Positions 1 to 7,386 of a DNA stretch of 64,000 nt are shown piece after piece. The notes below the pieces were generated by a model. It was given only the letters and a program-made list of their open reading frames with translations. It ran no database searches and had not been told where the DNA came from. The stretch is from Pedobacter sp. Leaf41 (GTDB lineage Bacteria; Bacteroidota; Bacteroidia; Sphingobacteriales; Sphingobacteriaceae), in assembly GCF_001422545.1 (NCBI RefSeq), contig NZ_LMLE01000009.1, positions 186,001 through 250,000 of the forward strand, written 5' to 3'. The number at the start of each line of letters is the position of its first letter. The stretch's first letter is position 1. Made by a program: the position numbers and the translations under genes.

Positions 1-212
1 CCTCTCTTTTTAAGTAACCCATTTACAGCATGCACAGCCATATCTGAAGTACCTAAACCTTCGCCCTTTAAAATTCTACGCTCTTTAATTCCCGTTCTGC
101 TGGTAATCCATTCATCAGACGTATCAACAATGGTTTCTAACTCTGCATTCGTTAACACATAGTCGGGGACGTAACCATTTACTGCAGTAATAGCAGCATG
201 AATTTTACTCAT
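1..212 (-). CDS. fabH: 3-oxoacyl-ACP synthase III (FabH), N-terminal part
   Basis: Partial gene: about 70 N-terminal codons are inside the window and the rest lies beyond base 1. The start ATG is at 212-210. The visible protein begins [18 protein letters not shown] and continues with the [14 protein letters not shown] stretch typical of FabH/KAS III, the enzyme that condenses acetyl-CoA with malonyl-ACP to start fatty acid synthesis. The catalytic Cys-His-Asn residues are outside the window. It sits 18 bp downstream of plsX on the same strand, the standard yceD-rpmF-plsX-fabH order, which supports the call and suggests one transcript. Confidence 0.9.
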   Translation of the reverse strand, partial: MSKIHAAITAVNGYVPDYVLTNAELETIVDTSDEWITSRTGIKERRILKGEGLGTSDMAVHAVNGLLKKR

Positions 213-230
213 TTTAAAAATTTTAATAAA

Positions 231-1169
231 TTATTTAAATGCCATTCTAATCTTTTCTACCAATCCAGTGGTAATCATTTCTCTGGATTGAAGAACCATA
301 TTTTTAACAGCCAGCGGACTAGAAATTCCATGTCCGATAACAACGGGAGCGTTAACGCCTAAAACCGGACTTCCACCGTATTGTTCGTAATTAAAACGAT
401 CGAAAAACTCATCTTTCAAACCTTTTTTAATGGTAATTACATAAAATGATTCTGCTAATTTTAGCATCACATTTCCGGTAAAACCATCGCAAACGATTAC
501 ATCCGATTTATCATTGAATAAATCTCTACCTTCAACATTCCCAACAAAATTAAAAAGATTGGTATCCTTCATCAATGGAAAAGTAGCCATGCTTAACATG
601 TTTCCTTTTTCATCTTCTTCACCAATATTCATTAAAGCTACCCGAGGGTTTTCTATCTGTAATAAATTTTCGGCATACAGGCTTCCCAAAACGCCAAACT
701 GAAGTAAAATATCTGGTTTGCAATCAGCGTTTGCACCTACATCTAATAACAGACCGGTACCACCCTTAAGTTTTGGAAGAATAGAGCAAAGGCAAGGGCG
801 AATAATGCCCGGAATAGTTTTAACGCTAAAAACAGCGCCAACCAGCATCGCACCAGAGTTGCCGGCACTGGCAAAAGAATCGATTTTACCTTCTTTTAAA
901 AGGTTAAAGCCAACCGCAATGCTCGAATTTGGTTTCTGAACAATAGCTTTGGTAGGATGTTCGCCCATACCAATAACTTCATCAGTATGAACGTATTCAA
1001 AATGATCCGGATTAAAGCCCTCTTCTGCGAGAATGGGTTTAATCTGTTCGGTATCGCCAATAAGAACTAAATGTTCTCCGGCGTTTAGCGATTGATGAGC
1101 TGCTATTGCTCCCAAAACGATTGCTTTGGGAGCATAGTCTCCGCCCATTATGTCGAGGCCTATTTTCAT
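231..1169 (-). CDS. plsX: Phosphate acyltransferase PlsX
   Basis: 312 aa, full length for the family. PlsX converts acyl-ACP plus phosphate to acyl-phosphate, the donor for the first acylation of glycerol-3-phosphate; it is a peripheral membrane enzyme. Visible family signatures are the N-terminal GLDIMGGDYAP, SAGNSGA at about residues 101-107 and DVGANADCKP at about 143-152, plus a late CDGFTGN segment. It lies between rpmF and fabH on the minus strand, linking ribosome/fatty acid and phospholipid supply as in many bacteria. No anomaly seen. Confidence 0.96.
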   Translation of the reverse strand: MKIGLDIMGGDYAPKAIVLGAIAAHQSLNAGEHLVLIGDTEQIKPILAEEGFNPDHFEYVHTDEVIGMGEHPTKAIVQKPNSSIAVGFNLLKEGKIDSFASAGNSGAMLVGAVFSVKTIPGIIRPCLCSILPKLKGGTGLLLDVGANADCKPDILLQFGVLGSLYAENLLQIENPRVALMNIGEEDEKGNMLSMATFPLMKDTNLFNFVGNVEGRDLFNDKSDVIVCDGFTGNVMLKLAESFYVITIKKGLKDEFFDRFNYEQYGGSPVLGVNAPVVIGHGISSPLAVKNMVLQSREMITTGLVEKIRMAFK

Positions 1170-1270
1170 AGAAAAAATCTGTTTGTGTTAGATTAGGTAA
1201 AATCCTAAAATTATCAGTCGACTAAGGTATGACTAAAGCCGCTGAAAACACAAACAATTTTTTAAGAAAA

Positions 1271-1462
1271 TTACCCGATTTGAGTATTTTCGATAACCAA
1301 TTTACCGTTATAGTATAAGTTACCATCAACGTTGTATGCACGGTGAGGTACGTGGATAGCACCTGTTGCTGCGCAAGTTGCTAAAGAAGGAGTCACTGCT
1401 TTATAGTGTGTTCTTCTTTTATTTTTTCTCTGTTTCGAGATTTTCCGTTTTGGATGTGCCAT
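1271..1462 (-). CDS. rpmF: 50S ribosomal protein L32
   Basis: 63 aa, very basic. It begins MAHPKRKISKQRKNKRR, the hallmark of bacterial L32. This version has no CxxC...CxxC zinc ribbon, only a single Cys in the middle, so it is the zinc-independent form. It is located directly upstream of plsX and 15 bp downstream of the YceD-like gene, the conserved order in which these genes are co-transcribed. Confidence 0.97.
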   Translation of the reverse strand: MAHPKRKISKQRKNKRRTHYKAVTPSLATCAATGAIHVPHRAYNVDGNLYYNGKLVIENTQIG

Positions 1463-1477
1463 TGGTGTATAATCTAA

Positions 1478-2008
1478 TTATTTTTTTAACTTATTAAGGG
1501 CTTCCCAACGTGGGTCGCTTGTTTGTTCGTTTTCTTCTGCTTGCTTATCAATAGAGAGCTGCTCTAACCGGTCAATCATTTCCTGGTCACACTCTTTATC
1601 TGCCTGCTCGCAGTTTTTGATATAAGGTACAGCTACGTTGATCATTTCGTACAAAGGTGCCGATATATCAATCTCGGTATCTTTGCGGTTTAGCGTTATA
1701 ATTTCCTCATCATCGCTTTCCAACTCATCCTCAGCAAATTTTACAATCTGTCTTTCGTACAAGTTTACCGGGTAAGCAAACTCCGATAAACATTTATCGC
1801 AATCTAAATTTACTGTTCCAATAACTTTAAATTTTAAAAGCAACATGGTCTCTTGTTTCTCAAGTTCCAGTTCTACTTTTAAATCTCCGCTTTTAATTAA
1901 TGAATATTCAAACGCATTAAAAAAGCGGTCATCGAGCTCATAATCAAAGTGATGAACTCCCAATTTTAATCCGGTAAACGGTATAGAAAATTGTTTTAAT
2001 GGCTTCAA
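1478..2008 (-). CDS. YceD/DUF177 family protein
   Basis: 176 aa acidic protein. It carries the CDKC pair (Cys70, Cys73) and a second loose Cys pair near residues 133 and 140, the arrangement seen in DUF177/YceD proteins. The family is almost always encoded just before rpmF and has been linked to 23S rRNA/L32 handling; the molecular activity is not evident from sequence. It is the first gene of the yceD-rpmF-plsX-fabH run on the minus strand. Confidence 0.85.
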   Translation of the reverse strand: MKPLKQFSIPFTGLKLGVHHFDYELDDRFFNAFEYSLIKSGDLKVELELEKQETMLLLKFKVIGTVNLDCDKCLSEFAYPVNLYERQIVKFAEDELESDDEEIITLNRKDTEIDISAPLYEMINVAVPYIKNCEQADKECDQEMIDRLEQLSIDKQAEENEQTSDPRWEALNKLKK

Positions 2009-2190
2009 AGTACTGTAAAATTTTAGCCTGCAAATGTAGGGATAAAATAGTTAGATAAAAAATGTTTTTTAAAAATTGTTGCTGTTTGGAAGCGAGATTT
2101 AGAATATTTGACTAATCATAATTTTTTGAAAATCAGTTTCGTTGCTAAGCAGTTACGAAAGTTTCGGTTTTTATTTAATCTTTTTATTGG

Positions 2191-2238
2191 AAAGTTACTA
2201 ATTCTAATATGCACCTGCACATTAGAGTTAGTAACTTT
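2191..2238. repeat. 23-bp long inverted repeat (hairpin)
   Basis: Bases 2191-2213 and 2216-2238 form a near-perfect 23-bp inverted repeat around a 2-nt centre, with one G.T and one A.C position. It begins AAAGTTACTAA and ends TTAGTAACTTT. It lies in the 320-bp gene-free stretch between the YceD-like gene and the sulfurtransferase, both on the minus strand. It could act as a terminator for the sulfurtransferase or be a MITE-like remnant; there is no strong T-run. Nothing else recognisable was seen between 2009 and 2329. Confidence 0.6.
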
Positions 2239-2329
2239 AAAGGACAACAAAAAGGATTTTCCCCTATCGCCTGCCTAAGGCAATCAGCGGCTTATTTTAC
2301 AACGGTCTTTGCTCAAGTGTCAAAAAAAC

Positions 2330-3172
2330 CTAATGTTTATTCAATACCATTTCCTTATTGTTTCTACTCCATTCGCTCCATGAGCCAACATACAATTTAG
2401 GGATAGGCAAACCCGCATAATCCATTGCTAAAAGCGTATGGCAAGCAGTAATCCCTGATCCGCAATGAACAATAACATTTTCAGGCTTAACTTTTTCTAA
2501 AGCCCGGGTATAATTTTCTCTCAAAACCTCTCGATTTAGAAATCTGCCATCCGCATCTAAATTTTCTGTAAAGGGAATGTTTATTGCACCTGGAATATGG
2601 CCAGCTATCGTATCAATCGGCTCTGTTAAGCCTGCAAAACGATTTGCATCCCGTACGTCGATTACGATATGATCATCTGCTTTAGAAACTCTTTCCACTT
2701 CATCTATATCAGACAAAGGCAAACTCCATGAACCAACTTCGTATTGCCCAACAGATTTTGGAATCTCAACTTTATTTGTTGTCGGGAAATTTGCTTTTAC
2801 CGCCGCTTGAAAACCTCCATCAATTACCTGAACTTTTTCATGGCCAACAGATCTCAGCATCCACCAGAACCTGGCAGCAGCATTACCACCGTTTTTATCA
2901 TCGTAAATGATAACGTGACTATGTTTTGTAATGCCAAGTTTCTGCAACGTATTGGCAAACTGCTCCAAGCTAGGCAGTGGATGGCGACCACCAACTGCAA
3001 AGTCGCCGATATTGGCTAAATCATCGTTTACATCGACAAAAATTGCACCTGCTAAATGTTGCTCATCATAACGAACTTGCGAGCCCGTACTGGCATCGAC
3101 AATTACAATTTCATCATCTTGATTTAACCAGGTTAAATCTTCGGGCTTGATAATTGGGGAAATTTTGCTCAT
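2330..3172 (-). CDS. Sulfurtransferase, two rhodanese domains (TST/MST type)
   Basis: 280 aa with two rhodanese domains: an inactive N-terminal one (about 15-130) with the VDASTG...HLAGAIFVD framework, and a catalytic C-terminal one (about 155-278) with IDVRD and GHIPGAINIPF. The active loop is CGSGIT with Cys237 as persulfide carrier. The CGSG(V/I)T loop is more typical of 3-mercaptopyruvate than thiosulfate sulfurtransferases, but substrate cannot be settled here. No signal peptide, so cytoplasmic. Monocistronic as far as can be seen. Confidence 0.88.
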   Translation of the reverse strand: MSKISPIIKPEDLTWLNQDDEIVIVDASTGSQVRYDEQHLAGAIFVDVNDDLANIGDFAVGGRHPLPSLEQFANTLQKLGITKHSHVIIYDDKNGGNAAARFWWMLRSVGHEKVQVIDGGFQAAVKANFPTTNKVEIPKSVGQYEVGSWSLPLSDIDEVERVSKADDHIVIDVRDANRFAGLTEPIDTIAGHIPGAINIPFTENLDADGRFLNREVLRENYTRALEKVKPENVIVHCGSGITACHTLLAMDYAGLPIPKLYVGSWSEWSRNNKEMVLNKH

Positions 3173-3229
3173 TTCATTTTTATTTGATACACAATTTTAA
3201 CCAAAATAAACCTGATAGCAGTGAAAATC

Positions 3230-3248
3230 TCCCGATTCTTCATCGGGA
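3230..3248. repeat. Short dispersed hairpin (CCCGAT/ATCGGG)
   Basis: Perfect 7-bp hairpin TCCCGAT-TCTTC-ATCGGGA in the pdxA-sulfurtransferase spacer. A close relative occurs at 43846-43864 with the same stem core and nearly the same loop, so this is a small dispersed palindrome of the genome. Confidence 0.5.
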
Positions 3249-3323
3249 ATTGGAACGAATAGCAGGACTTTCGCAACCGATAAGACACAGAACCGTGCAT
3301 TACAAAAAAATAAGATTTAAGTC

Positions 3324-4403
3324 TTAAGAAGCGTCGTCCTTGATGTCAAACTGTGTTTCAACAACCTTTCCACCACCGCGTAATTGAGTACTTAACATTT
3401 CTTCTTGCTCTCTGCGGTTTTTAACGATGTGAATAGCAGAAAATAATGCTTCAGTAAATGAGGTAGAATCGGCTAAATCTTTACCGGCGATATCGTAGCC
3501 CGTTCCATGATCTGGCGAGGTGCGAACGAAATTTAAACCTGCCGTAAAATTTACGCCATTATGGAAAGCCAAGGTTTTAAATGGAATTAAACCCTGATCG
3601 TGGTACATAGCCAACACTGCATCGAATTGTTTGTAGCTTCCATTTCCAAAAAATCCATCGGCAGGATATGGACCGAAAACCATTAAACCTTTATCATAAG
3701 CCTCTTGGATGGCTGGAGTAATAATTTCGGCCTCTTCGGCACCTAATAAACCGTTATCACTGGCATGAGGGTTTAACCCCAAAACAGCAATTTTTGGTTT
3801 TTCGATCCAGAAATCTTTTTTCAAGCTATCATTAATCAGTTTTAATTTACTGAGAATTTTTTCTTTGGTAATAGATGTTGGAACGTCCTTAACGGGAATG
3901 TGGCCGGTAACGACCCCAACGCGTAAATTCTCGCTTATTAAAAACATCAGCACGTCTTTACTTCCGCTTTTTTCCTGCAAATATTCGGTATGACCAGGAA
4001 ACGAAAAGGCTTCTGATTGAATGTTGTGTTTGTTAATGGGAGCCGTAACCAAAGCATCAATGTCGCCCACCACTAAATCGGCCGTTGCTCTTTCGAGCGA
4101 TAAAAGCGCATATTTTCCACCCGTTTCAGTTACCTGCCCAAGTTCGATTTTTACATCTTCTTCCCAGCAATTAATCATATTTGCTTTTTTGAGCTGCGCT
4201 TGATCAGCATGATTAATAACGTTAAAACTGAAATCGCCCAGGTTATTTGCCTTTCTATGAAAAGAGGAAACCTTGGTATGACCATAAACGATTGGTGTAC
4301 AATAATTTAAAATAGCCGGATTTGATAACGTTTTAATGATTACCTCCAAACCTATGCCATTCACGTCGCCTATACTGATACCAATTTTAAGTTTATTGCT
4401 CAT
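3324..4403 (-). CDS. pdxA: 4-hydroxythreonine-4-phosphate dehydrogenase
   Basis: 359 aa. PdxA oxidises 4-phosphohydroxy-L-threonine in pyridoxal-phosphate synthesis (DXP-dependent route). Family signatures are GISIGDVNGIG at the N-terminus, the metal-ligand histidines in FPGHTEYL, NPHASDNG and MYHDQGLIP, and the C-terminal TSPDHGTGYDIAGK. It is somewhat longer than E. coli PdxA (329 aa), with a charged C-terminal tail. It is divergent from rsmA, with a shared 184-bp promoter region. Confidence 0.95.
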   Translation of the reverse strand: MSNKLKIGISIGDVNGIGLEVIIKTLSNPAILNYCTPIVYGHTKVSSFHRKANNLGDFSFNVINHADQAQLKKANMINCWEEDVKIELGQVTETGGKYALLSLERATADLVVGDIDALVTAPINKHNIQSEAFSFPGHTEYLQEKSGSKDVLMFLISENLRVGVVTGHIPVKDVPTSITKEKILSKLKLINDSLKKDFWIEKPKIAVLGLNPHASDNGLLGAEEAEIITPAIQEAYDKGLMVFGPYPADGFFGNGSYKQFDAVLAMYHDQGLIPFKTLAFHNGVNFTAGLNFVRTSPDHGTGYDIAGKDLADSTSFTEALFSAIHIVKNRREQEEMLSTQLRGGGKVVETQFDIKDDAS

Positions 4404-4587
4404 AATTACTGGAAAATTTTAGCGCAAATTACTGATTTTCGCTTAAACAGGTGCTTACCGGATAAAAATTAGTTATTTTGTAGAAAATAGTTAGTCTGCA
4501 AAACACAGCTTTTACAGCACGATGAACAAAATGTAATTCTAATTTTTCCGTGCTTTCTGTGTTTCCGTGGCAAAAAAAATCTTCGAG

Positions 4588-5376
4588 ATGAGTTTAGTAA
4601 AAGCGAAAAAACATTTAGGTCAGCATTTTTTAACCGATAAGGGCATTGCCAATCGCATTGTAGAAAGCCTGGTGAATACTGAAAAGTACAACCAGGTTTT
4701 GGAAGTCGGGCCAGGAATGGGGATTTTGTCTGATTTTTTGTTGCAACGCGAAGACTTACAAACTTATCTAATCGATATTGACACTGAATCTTTCCATTTT
4801 TTAAATGAAAAATATCCGCAATTGGGCGATCGGTTAATTAACGGAGACTTTTTAAAACTAGATTTTGACGCCATTTTCCCGGATAAATTTGCCATCATCG
4901 GGAATTTCCCCTATAATATTTCATCGCAAATTTTATTTAAAATTTTAGATAACCGCCATAAGGTGGTAGAAATGGTGGGCATGTTTCAGAAAGAGGTGGC
5001 GCAACGTTGTGCTGCGCCAGCAGGCAACAAAGAGTATGGTATTTTGAGTGTTTTTCTTCAGGCTTATTACAAAATTGAGTATTTGTTTACCGTAAAACCA
5101 GGCACTTTTAATCCACCACCAAAAGTGCACTCTGCCGTGATCCGTTTAACGCGAAATGAGGTTGAAACTTTAGATTGTGATGAAAAATTGTTCTGGCGTG
5201 TAGTAAAAGCTGGCTTTAACCAACGTAGAAAAACCTTGCGCAACGCCGTTTCTGCAGTGATGCCAAAAGATAAAATGGACAATCACATCTATTTCGAAAA
5301 ACGTGCTGAACAGTTAACTGTGGATGATTTTGTGAAGTTAACACAGCATGTAAGCGCTTTGATGCAACAAGAGTAA
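4588..5376 (+). CDS. rsmA: 16S rRNA dimethyladenosine transferase RsmA (KsgA)
   Basis: 262 aa from the ATG at 4588 (MSLVKAKKHLGQHFL). A GTG 21 bp upstream is in frame but would only add residues with no family counterpart. RsmA dimethylates two adjacent adenines in helix 45 of 16S rRNA late in small-subunit assembly. Motifs are LGQHFL, the SAM-binding EVGPGMGILSDFLL, NGDFLKLDF, and the catalytic NFPYNISS (NLPY-type). The C-terminal FNQRRKTLRNAV is also typical. It is divergent from pdxA, as often seen. Confidence 0.95.
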   Translation: MSLVKAKKHLGQHFLTDKGIANRIVESLVNTEKYNQVLEVGPGMGILSDFLLQREDLQTYLIDIDTESFHFLNEKYPQLGDRLINGDFLKLDFDAIFPDKFAIIGNFPYNISSQILFKILDNRHKVVEMVGMFQKEVAQRCAAPAGNKEYGILSVFLQAYYKIEYLFTVKPGTFNPPPKVHSAVIRLTRNEVETLDCDEKLFWRVVKAGFNQRRKTLRNAVSAVMPKDKMDNHIYFEKRAEQLTVDDFVKLTQHVSALMQQE

Positions 5377-5386
5377 GGTCGGTATG

Positions 5387-6418
5387 TTATGATTTTTTGT
5401 CGCCGTTATCTTCGTACTGGCCATAGGATTGCTGCAACCGCCTTTTAATTTTCGAAATCAAGAAACGTGGCGCTAGCACTTTAACGCATTCTCCGAAACC
5501 TAAAATTTCGCGTTCCAATTCGTAATTTAAAACCACATCAATTCTAAAAGTTGTTGTTGTTTCAGTTTTTGTTAACACCACTTGCGAGGAATGTAAAGGC
5601 TTAGTTACCACATAAGGCGCATGATCGTTTGTAAATTCTAAAACCACTTTTTGCGCCCGGTCTCTGTCATTTTTTGTCACTCCGATCAAGTCATCATAAT
5701 AGCGATCGAAATCTACGCCTTGATGAAGTACAAATTTTTCGTTAGGTAATTCCTGAGAATCAATTATTCTATCTAAAGCCAAATTTAAAATTCCAGGTCT
5801 TTTCTTTGCTTTGCAAATTAAAAACCACCTATTTCTGTATTCCTTCAATAAATAAGGATAGTAAATTCCTTGCTGCCCTTGTTGTGCTTTGAACGATTTA
5901 TACTCAATTAACAACGATCTCTTATTTAAAACTGCCTGATACAATGGAGGAATACATTCTAATCCTTTTACCAACTTATTTCCTTCTAACTGGATGTTAT
6001 TTCCGCTTTGTTTTGTGCTTTTATAAAGATTATTTTCCAGGCGGGCAATCATATCGCTCATTTCATCGAAATAGTTAAAGGCATTAAATTCTTTTAACAC
6101 GCCAACAATTTCTTTCATTTTATTAACGTCAGCATTATTGATTGGGGCTTTAGTAATGCTGTAACTCGAGTCCGAATAGGCGTAGAATCGTTTATCTTGA
6201 ACCACAATGGGAGCATTGTAACCCAACTTATCACTTCGCATCAATTGAATATCGCCTTGTATCGTTCGCTTACTAACGCCAGAAGTTATTCCCTCCAATT
6301 CGTAAAGCGTGTGTGCAACTTTTTCTATAATATCTTCAAGCGTCCACTTTCGGAAACGATTTTTCAGACAATCGTCAATGGTTTTGTATCGAATGAGCGC
6401 TAATTTATTTACAGCCAT
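5387..6418 (-). CDS. WYL-domain transcriptional regulator
   Basis: 343 aa. The N-terminal about 75 residues form a winged HTH (RYKTIDDCLKNRFRKW followed by the VSKRTIQGDIQLMR recognition region). The middle and C-terminus form a WYL domain (SLLIEYKSF, YYPYLLKEYRNRWFLIC), the nucleic-acid/ligand-sensing module of this regulator class, ending in a WCX-like extension. WYL regulators often control DNA-damage or defence genes. It points away from the tRNA-like/slipin/rtcB island that starts about 480 bp upstream of its ATG, so it is a candidate regulator of that island (inference). Its 3' end faces rsmA at 10 bp. Confidence 0.85.
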   Translation of the reverse strand: MAVNKLALIRYKTIDDCLKNRFRKWTLEDIIEKVAHTLYELEGITSGVSKRTIQGDIQLMRSDKLGYNAPIVVQDKRFYAYSDSSYSITKAPINNADVNKMKEIVGVLKEFNAFNYFDEMSDMIARLENNLYKSTKQSGNNIQLEGNKLVKGLECIPPLYQAVLNKRSLLIEYKSFKAQQGQQGIYYPYLLKEYRNRWFLICKAKKRPGILNLALDRIIDSQELPNEKFVLHQGVDFDRYYDDLIGVTKNDRDRAQKVVLEFTNDHAPYVVTKPLHSSQVVLTKTETTTTFRIDVVLNYELEREILGFGECVKVLAPRFLISKIKRRLQQSYGQYEDNGDKKS

Positions 6419-6501
6419 TTAAAGCAATTTTGATTTCTCGCTAAATATCTGATGCTTTAGCTTATCTAAATATAGAAAACTCTTTTGCATCTACGCAACC
6501 T

Positions 6502-6611
6502 AATTGCGCAATTGGTTGATGACAAAGTAACCAACGAAAATTTTATCATTCAATATCAAAGACTTAAGTGTTATTTCTAAAATATCTTCCATTGCGCAAA
6601 TCCGATGCGCA
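6502..6611. promoter_or_regulatory. Candidate operator sites: repeated TTGCGCAA palindromes
   Basis: The perfect 12-bp palindrome AATTGCGCAATT is at 6502-6513, flanked by ACC/GGT. A second TTGCGCAA is at 6592-6599 and a TGCGCA at 6606-6611. All lie within 200 bp upstream of the WYL gene. Such a cluster is unlikely by chance in AT-rich spacer. Binding by the WYL protein is inference only. The rest of 6419-6680 shows nothing else I recognise. Confidence 0.35.
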
Positions 6612-6683
6612 GGTGGGAAACAACTTTGTAATGTCGCCCAGTGCAATATTATTAGTTAAGCTTTCGGATTTGTCCCTAAGCAC

Positions 6684-6719
6684 CATTGCGAGGCACGATG
6701 AAAATCGACCCTCGCAATG
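6684..6719. repeat. REP-like palindrome, family A
   Basis: CATTGCGAGG (6684-6693) and CCTCGCAATG (6710-6719) form a perfect 10-bp inverted repeat with a 16-nt loop. It shares the core CATTGCGAGG with elements at about 14307, 16581, 17534/17935 and 51494. This is a dispersed palindromic spacer repeat. Confidence 0.7.
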
Positions 6720-6899
6720 ACAATTTTTTTAAATAATGATATGATGTTAAGTGATAAAGTTCTTTGATTACATATAGAAATAGATATAAAGATATTCCGG
6801 TGTAAAAATCGGGATGGCAATATAGAGAGGTATCTATCCACAGTTGTGGGTTTTAAATAGCCCCAAAGTATGAGTGCCGTTGCATTTCATATTCTGATA

Positions 6900-7076
6900 G
6901 AGAGGAAGATGTATTGTCTAAACACGTTGTGTGTCGTGGGTTCGAATCCCACTTCCGAGCAATCGGAATAGTTCAGTCTGGTAGAATAACAACACCAAAT
7001 ATGCAGGTTCGAATCCTGCTTCCAAGTGATTGGAATAGCAAAAGGGTAATGCAATGGATTAGGGTTCCATCTAGAA
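6900..7076 (+). ncRNA. Tandem tRNA-like modules with GNRA-capped acceptor stems
   Basis: Two consecutive modules each read T-arm, capped acceptor stem, D-arm, the order of a circularly permuted tRNA. Module 1: T-stem GTGGG/CCCAC with loop TTCGAAT (6936-6952), hairpin TTCCGA-GCAA-TCGGAA (6953-6968), TA, then D-arm GTTC/GAAT with GGTA in the loop (6971-6987). Module 2: T-arm GCAGG/CCTGC, loop TTCGAAT (7003-7019), hairpin TTCCAA-GTGA-TTGGAA (7020-7035), TA, D-arm GCA/TGC with GGTA (7038-7052). A 5-bp, 7-nt-loop hairpin follows (7054-7070). Both acceptor caps are GNRA tetraloops, and the C-G to T-A change between the two hairpins is compensatory. Alternative: decayed tandem tRNA genes without anticodon arms. 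Bacterial Y RNAs (YrlA) mimic tRNA in a related way; that link is inference. Confidence 0.6.
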
Positions 7077-7108
7077 AGAAGAGATACTTCAAATTTCTCA
7101 AACCAAAA

Positions 7109-7168
7109 GCGTTGCGAAATGCATTCTGCTCAAAAGATTTTAGAAATCTCAAAAGCAAGTTTGCTTTT
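7109..7168 (+). promoter_or_regulatory. Structured leader hairpins between tRNA-like RNA and slipin
   Basis: Three further hairpins follow the tRNA-like modules: GCGTT-GCGA-AATGC (7109-7122, a third GNRA loop), AGATTT-TAG-AAATCT (7135-7149), and AAAAGCAA-GT-TTGCTTTT (7151-7168). The last could end the RNA as a weak terminator or attenuator. Downstream, TCTTCT-GGC-AGAAGA (7213-7227), CGGAAG/CTTCCG (7287-7305) and GAAAAC/GTTTTC (7308-7327) continue the structured 5' leader up to the slipin start. Whether one transcript covers all of it is unknown. Confidence 0.45.
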
Positions 7169-7386
7169 TGCTTAGCAAGTAAAACGAAAAAGGTGCTGAT
7201 TTAAAAATCGAATCTTCTGGCAGAAGAAAGCCATATTCAACAGAATATCGCCATAGCTAAAAGTAGATTTCATTTTTAAAAACAACCGGAAGCAATTTTC
7301 TTCCGCAGAAAACAAATGAATGTTTTCGCAATGCTTTTTAGAAGAATAAACAATTGAATAATTATAAATTTTAAACATCAAATAAC

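Noticed and set aside
718..939. ORFs opposite plsX and several similar antisense ORFs over housekeeping genes
   Set aside because: Shadow frames of well-supported genes without independent evidence.
2209..2400. 63-codon plus-strand ORF in the YceD/sulfurtransferase spacer
   Set aside because: Starts inside the long hairpin and ends inside the sulfurtransferase gene on the other strand; no protein-like features.
6960..7030. Functional conventional tRNA gene (Trp-like)
   Set aside because: The segment between D-arm and T-arm is only about 15 nt and forms no anticodon stem, and the acceptor strands pair better with the neighbouring modules than with each other.
6914..7204. 96-codon ORF over the tRNA-like region
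   Set aside because: Its residues (for example GFESH) are just translations of T-loop sequence GTTCGAATCC; codon use is atypical and structured RNA explains the DNA better.
7172..7381. 69-codon minus-strand ORF upstream of slipin
   Set aside because: Lies in hairpin-rich leader DNA, low complexity, no recognisable features.
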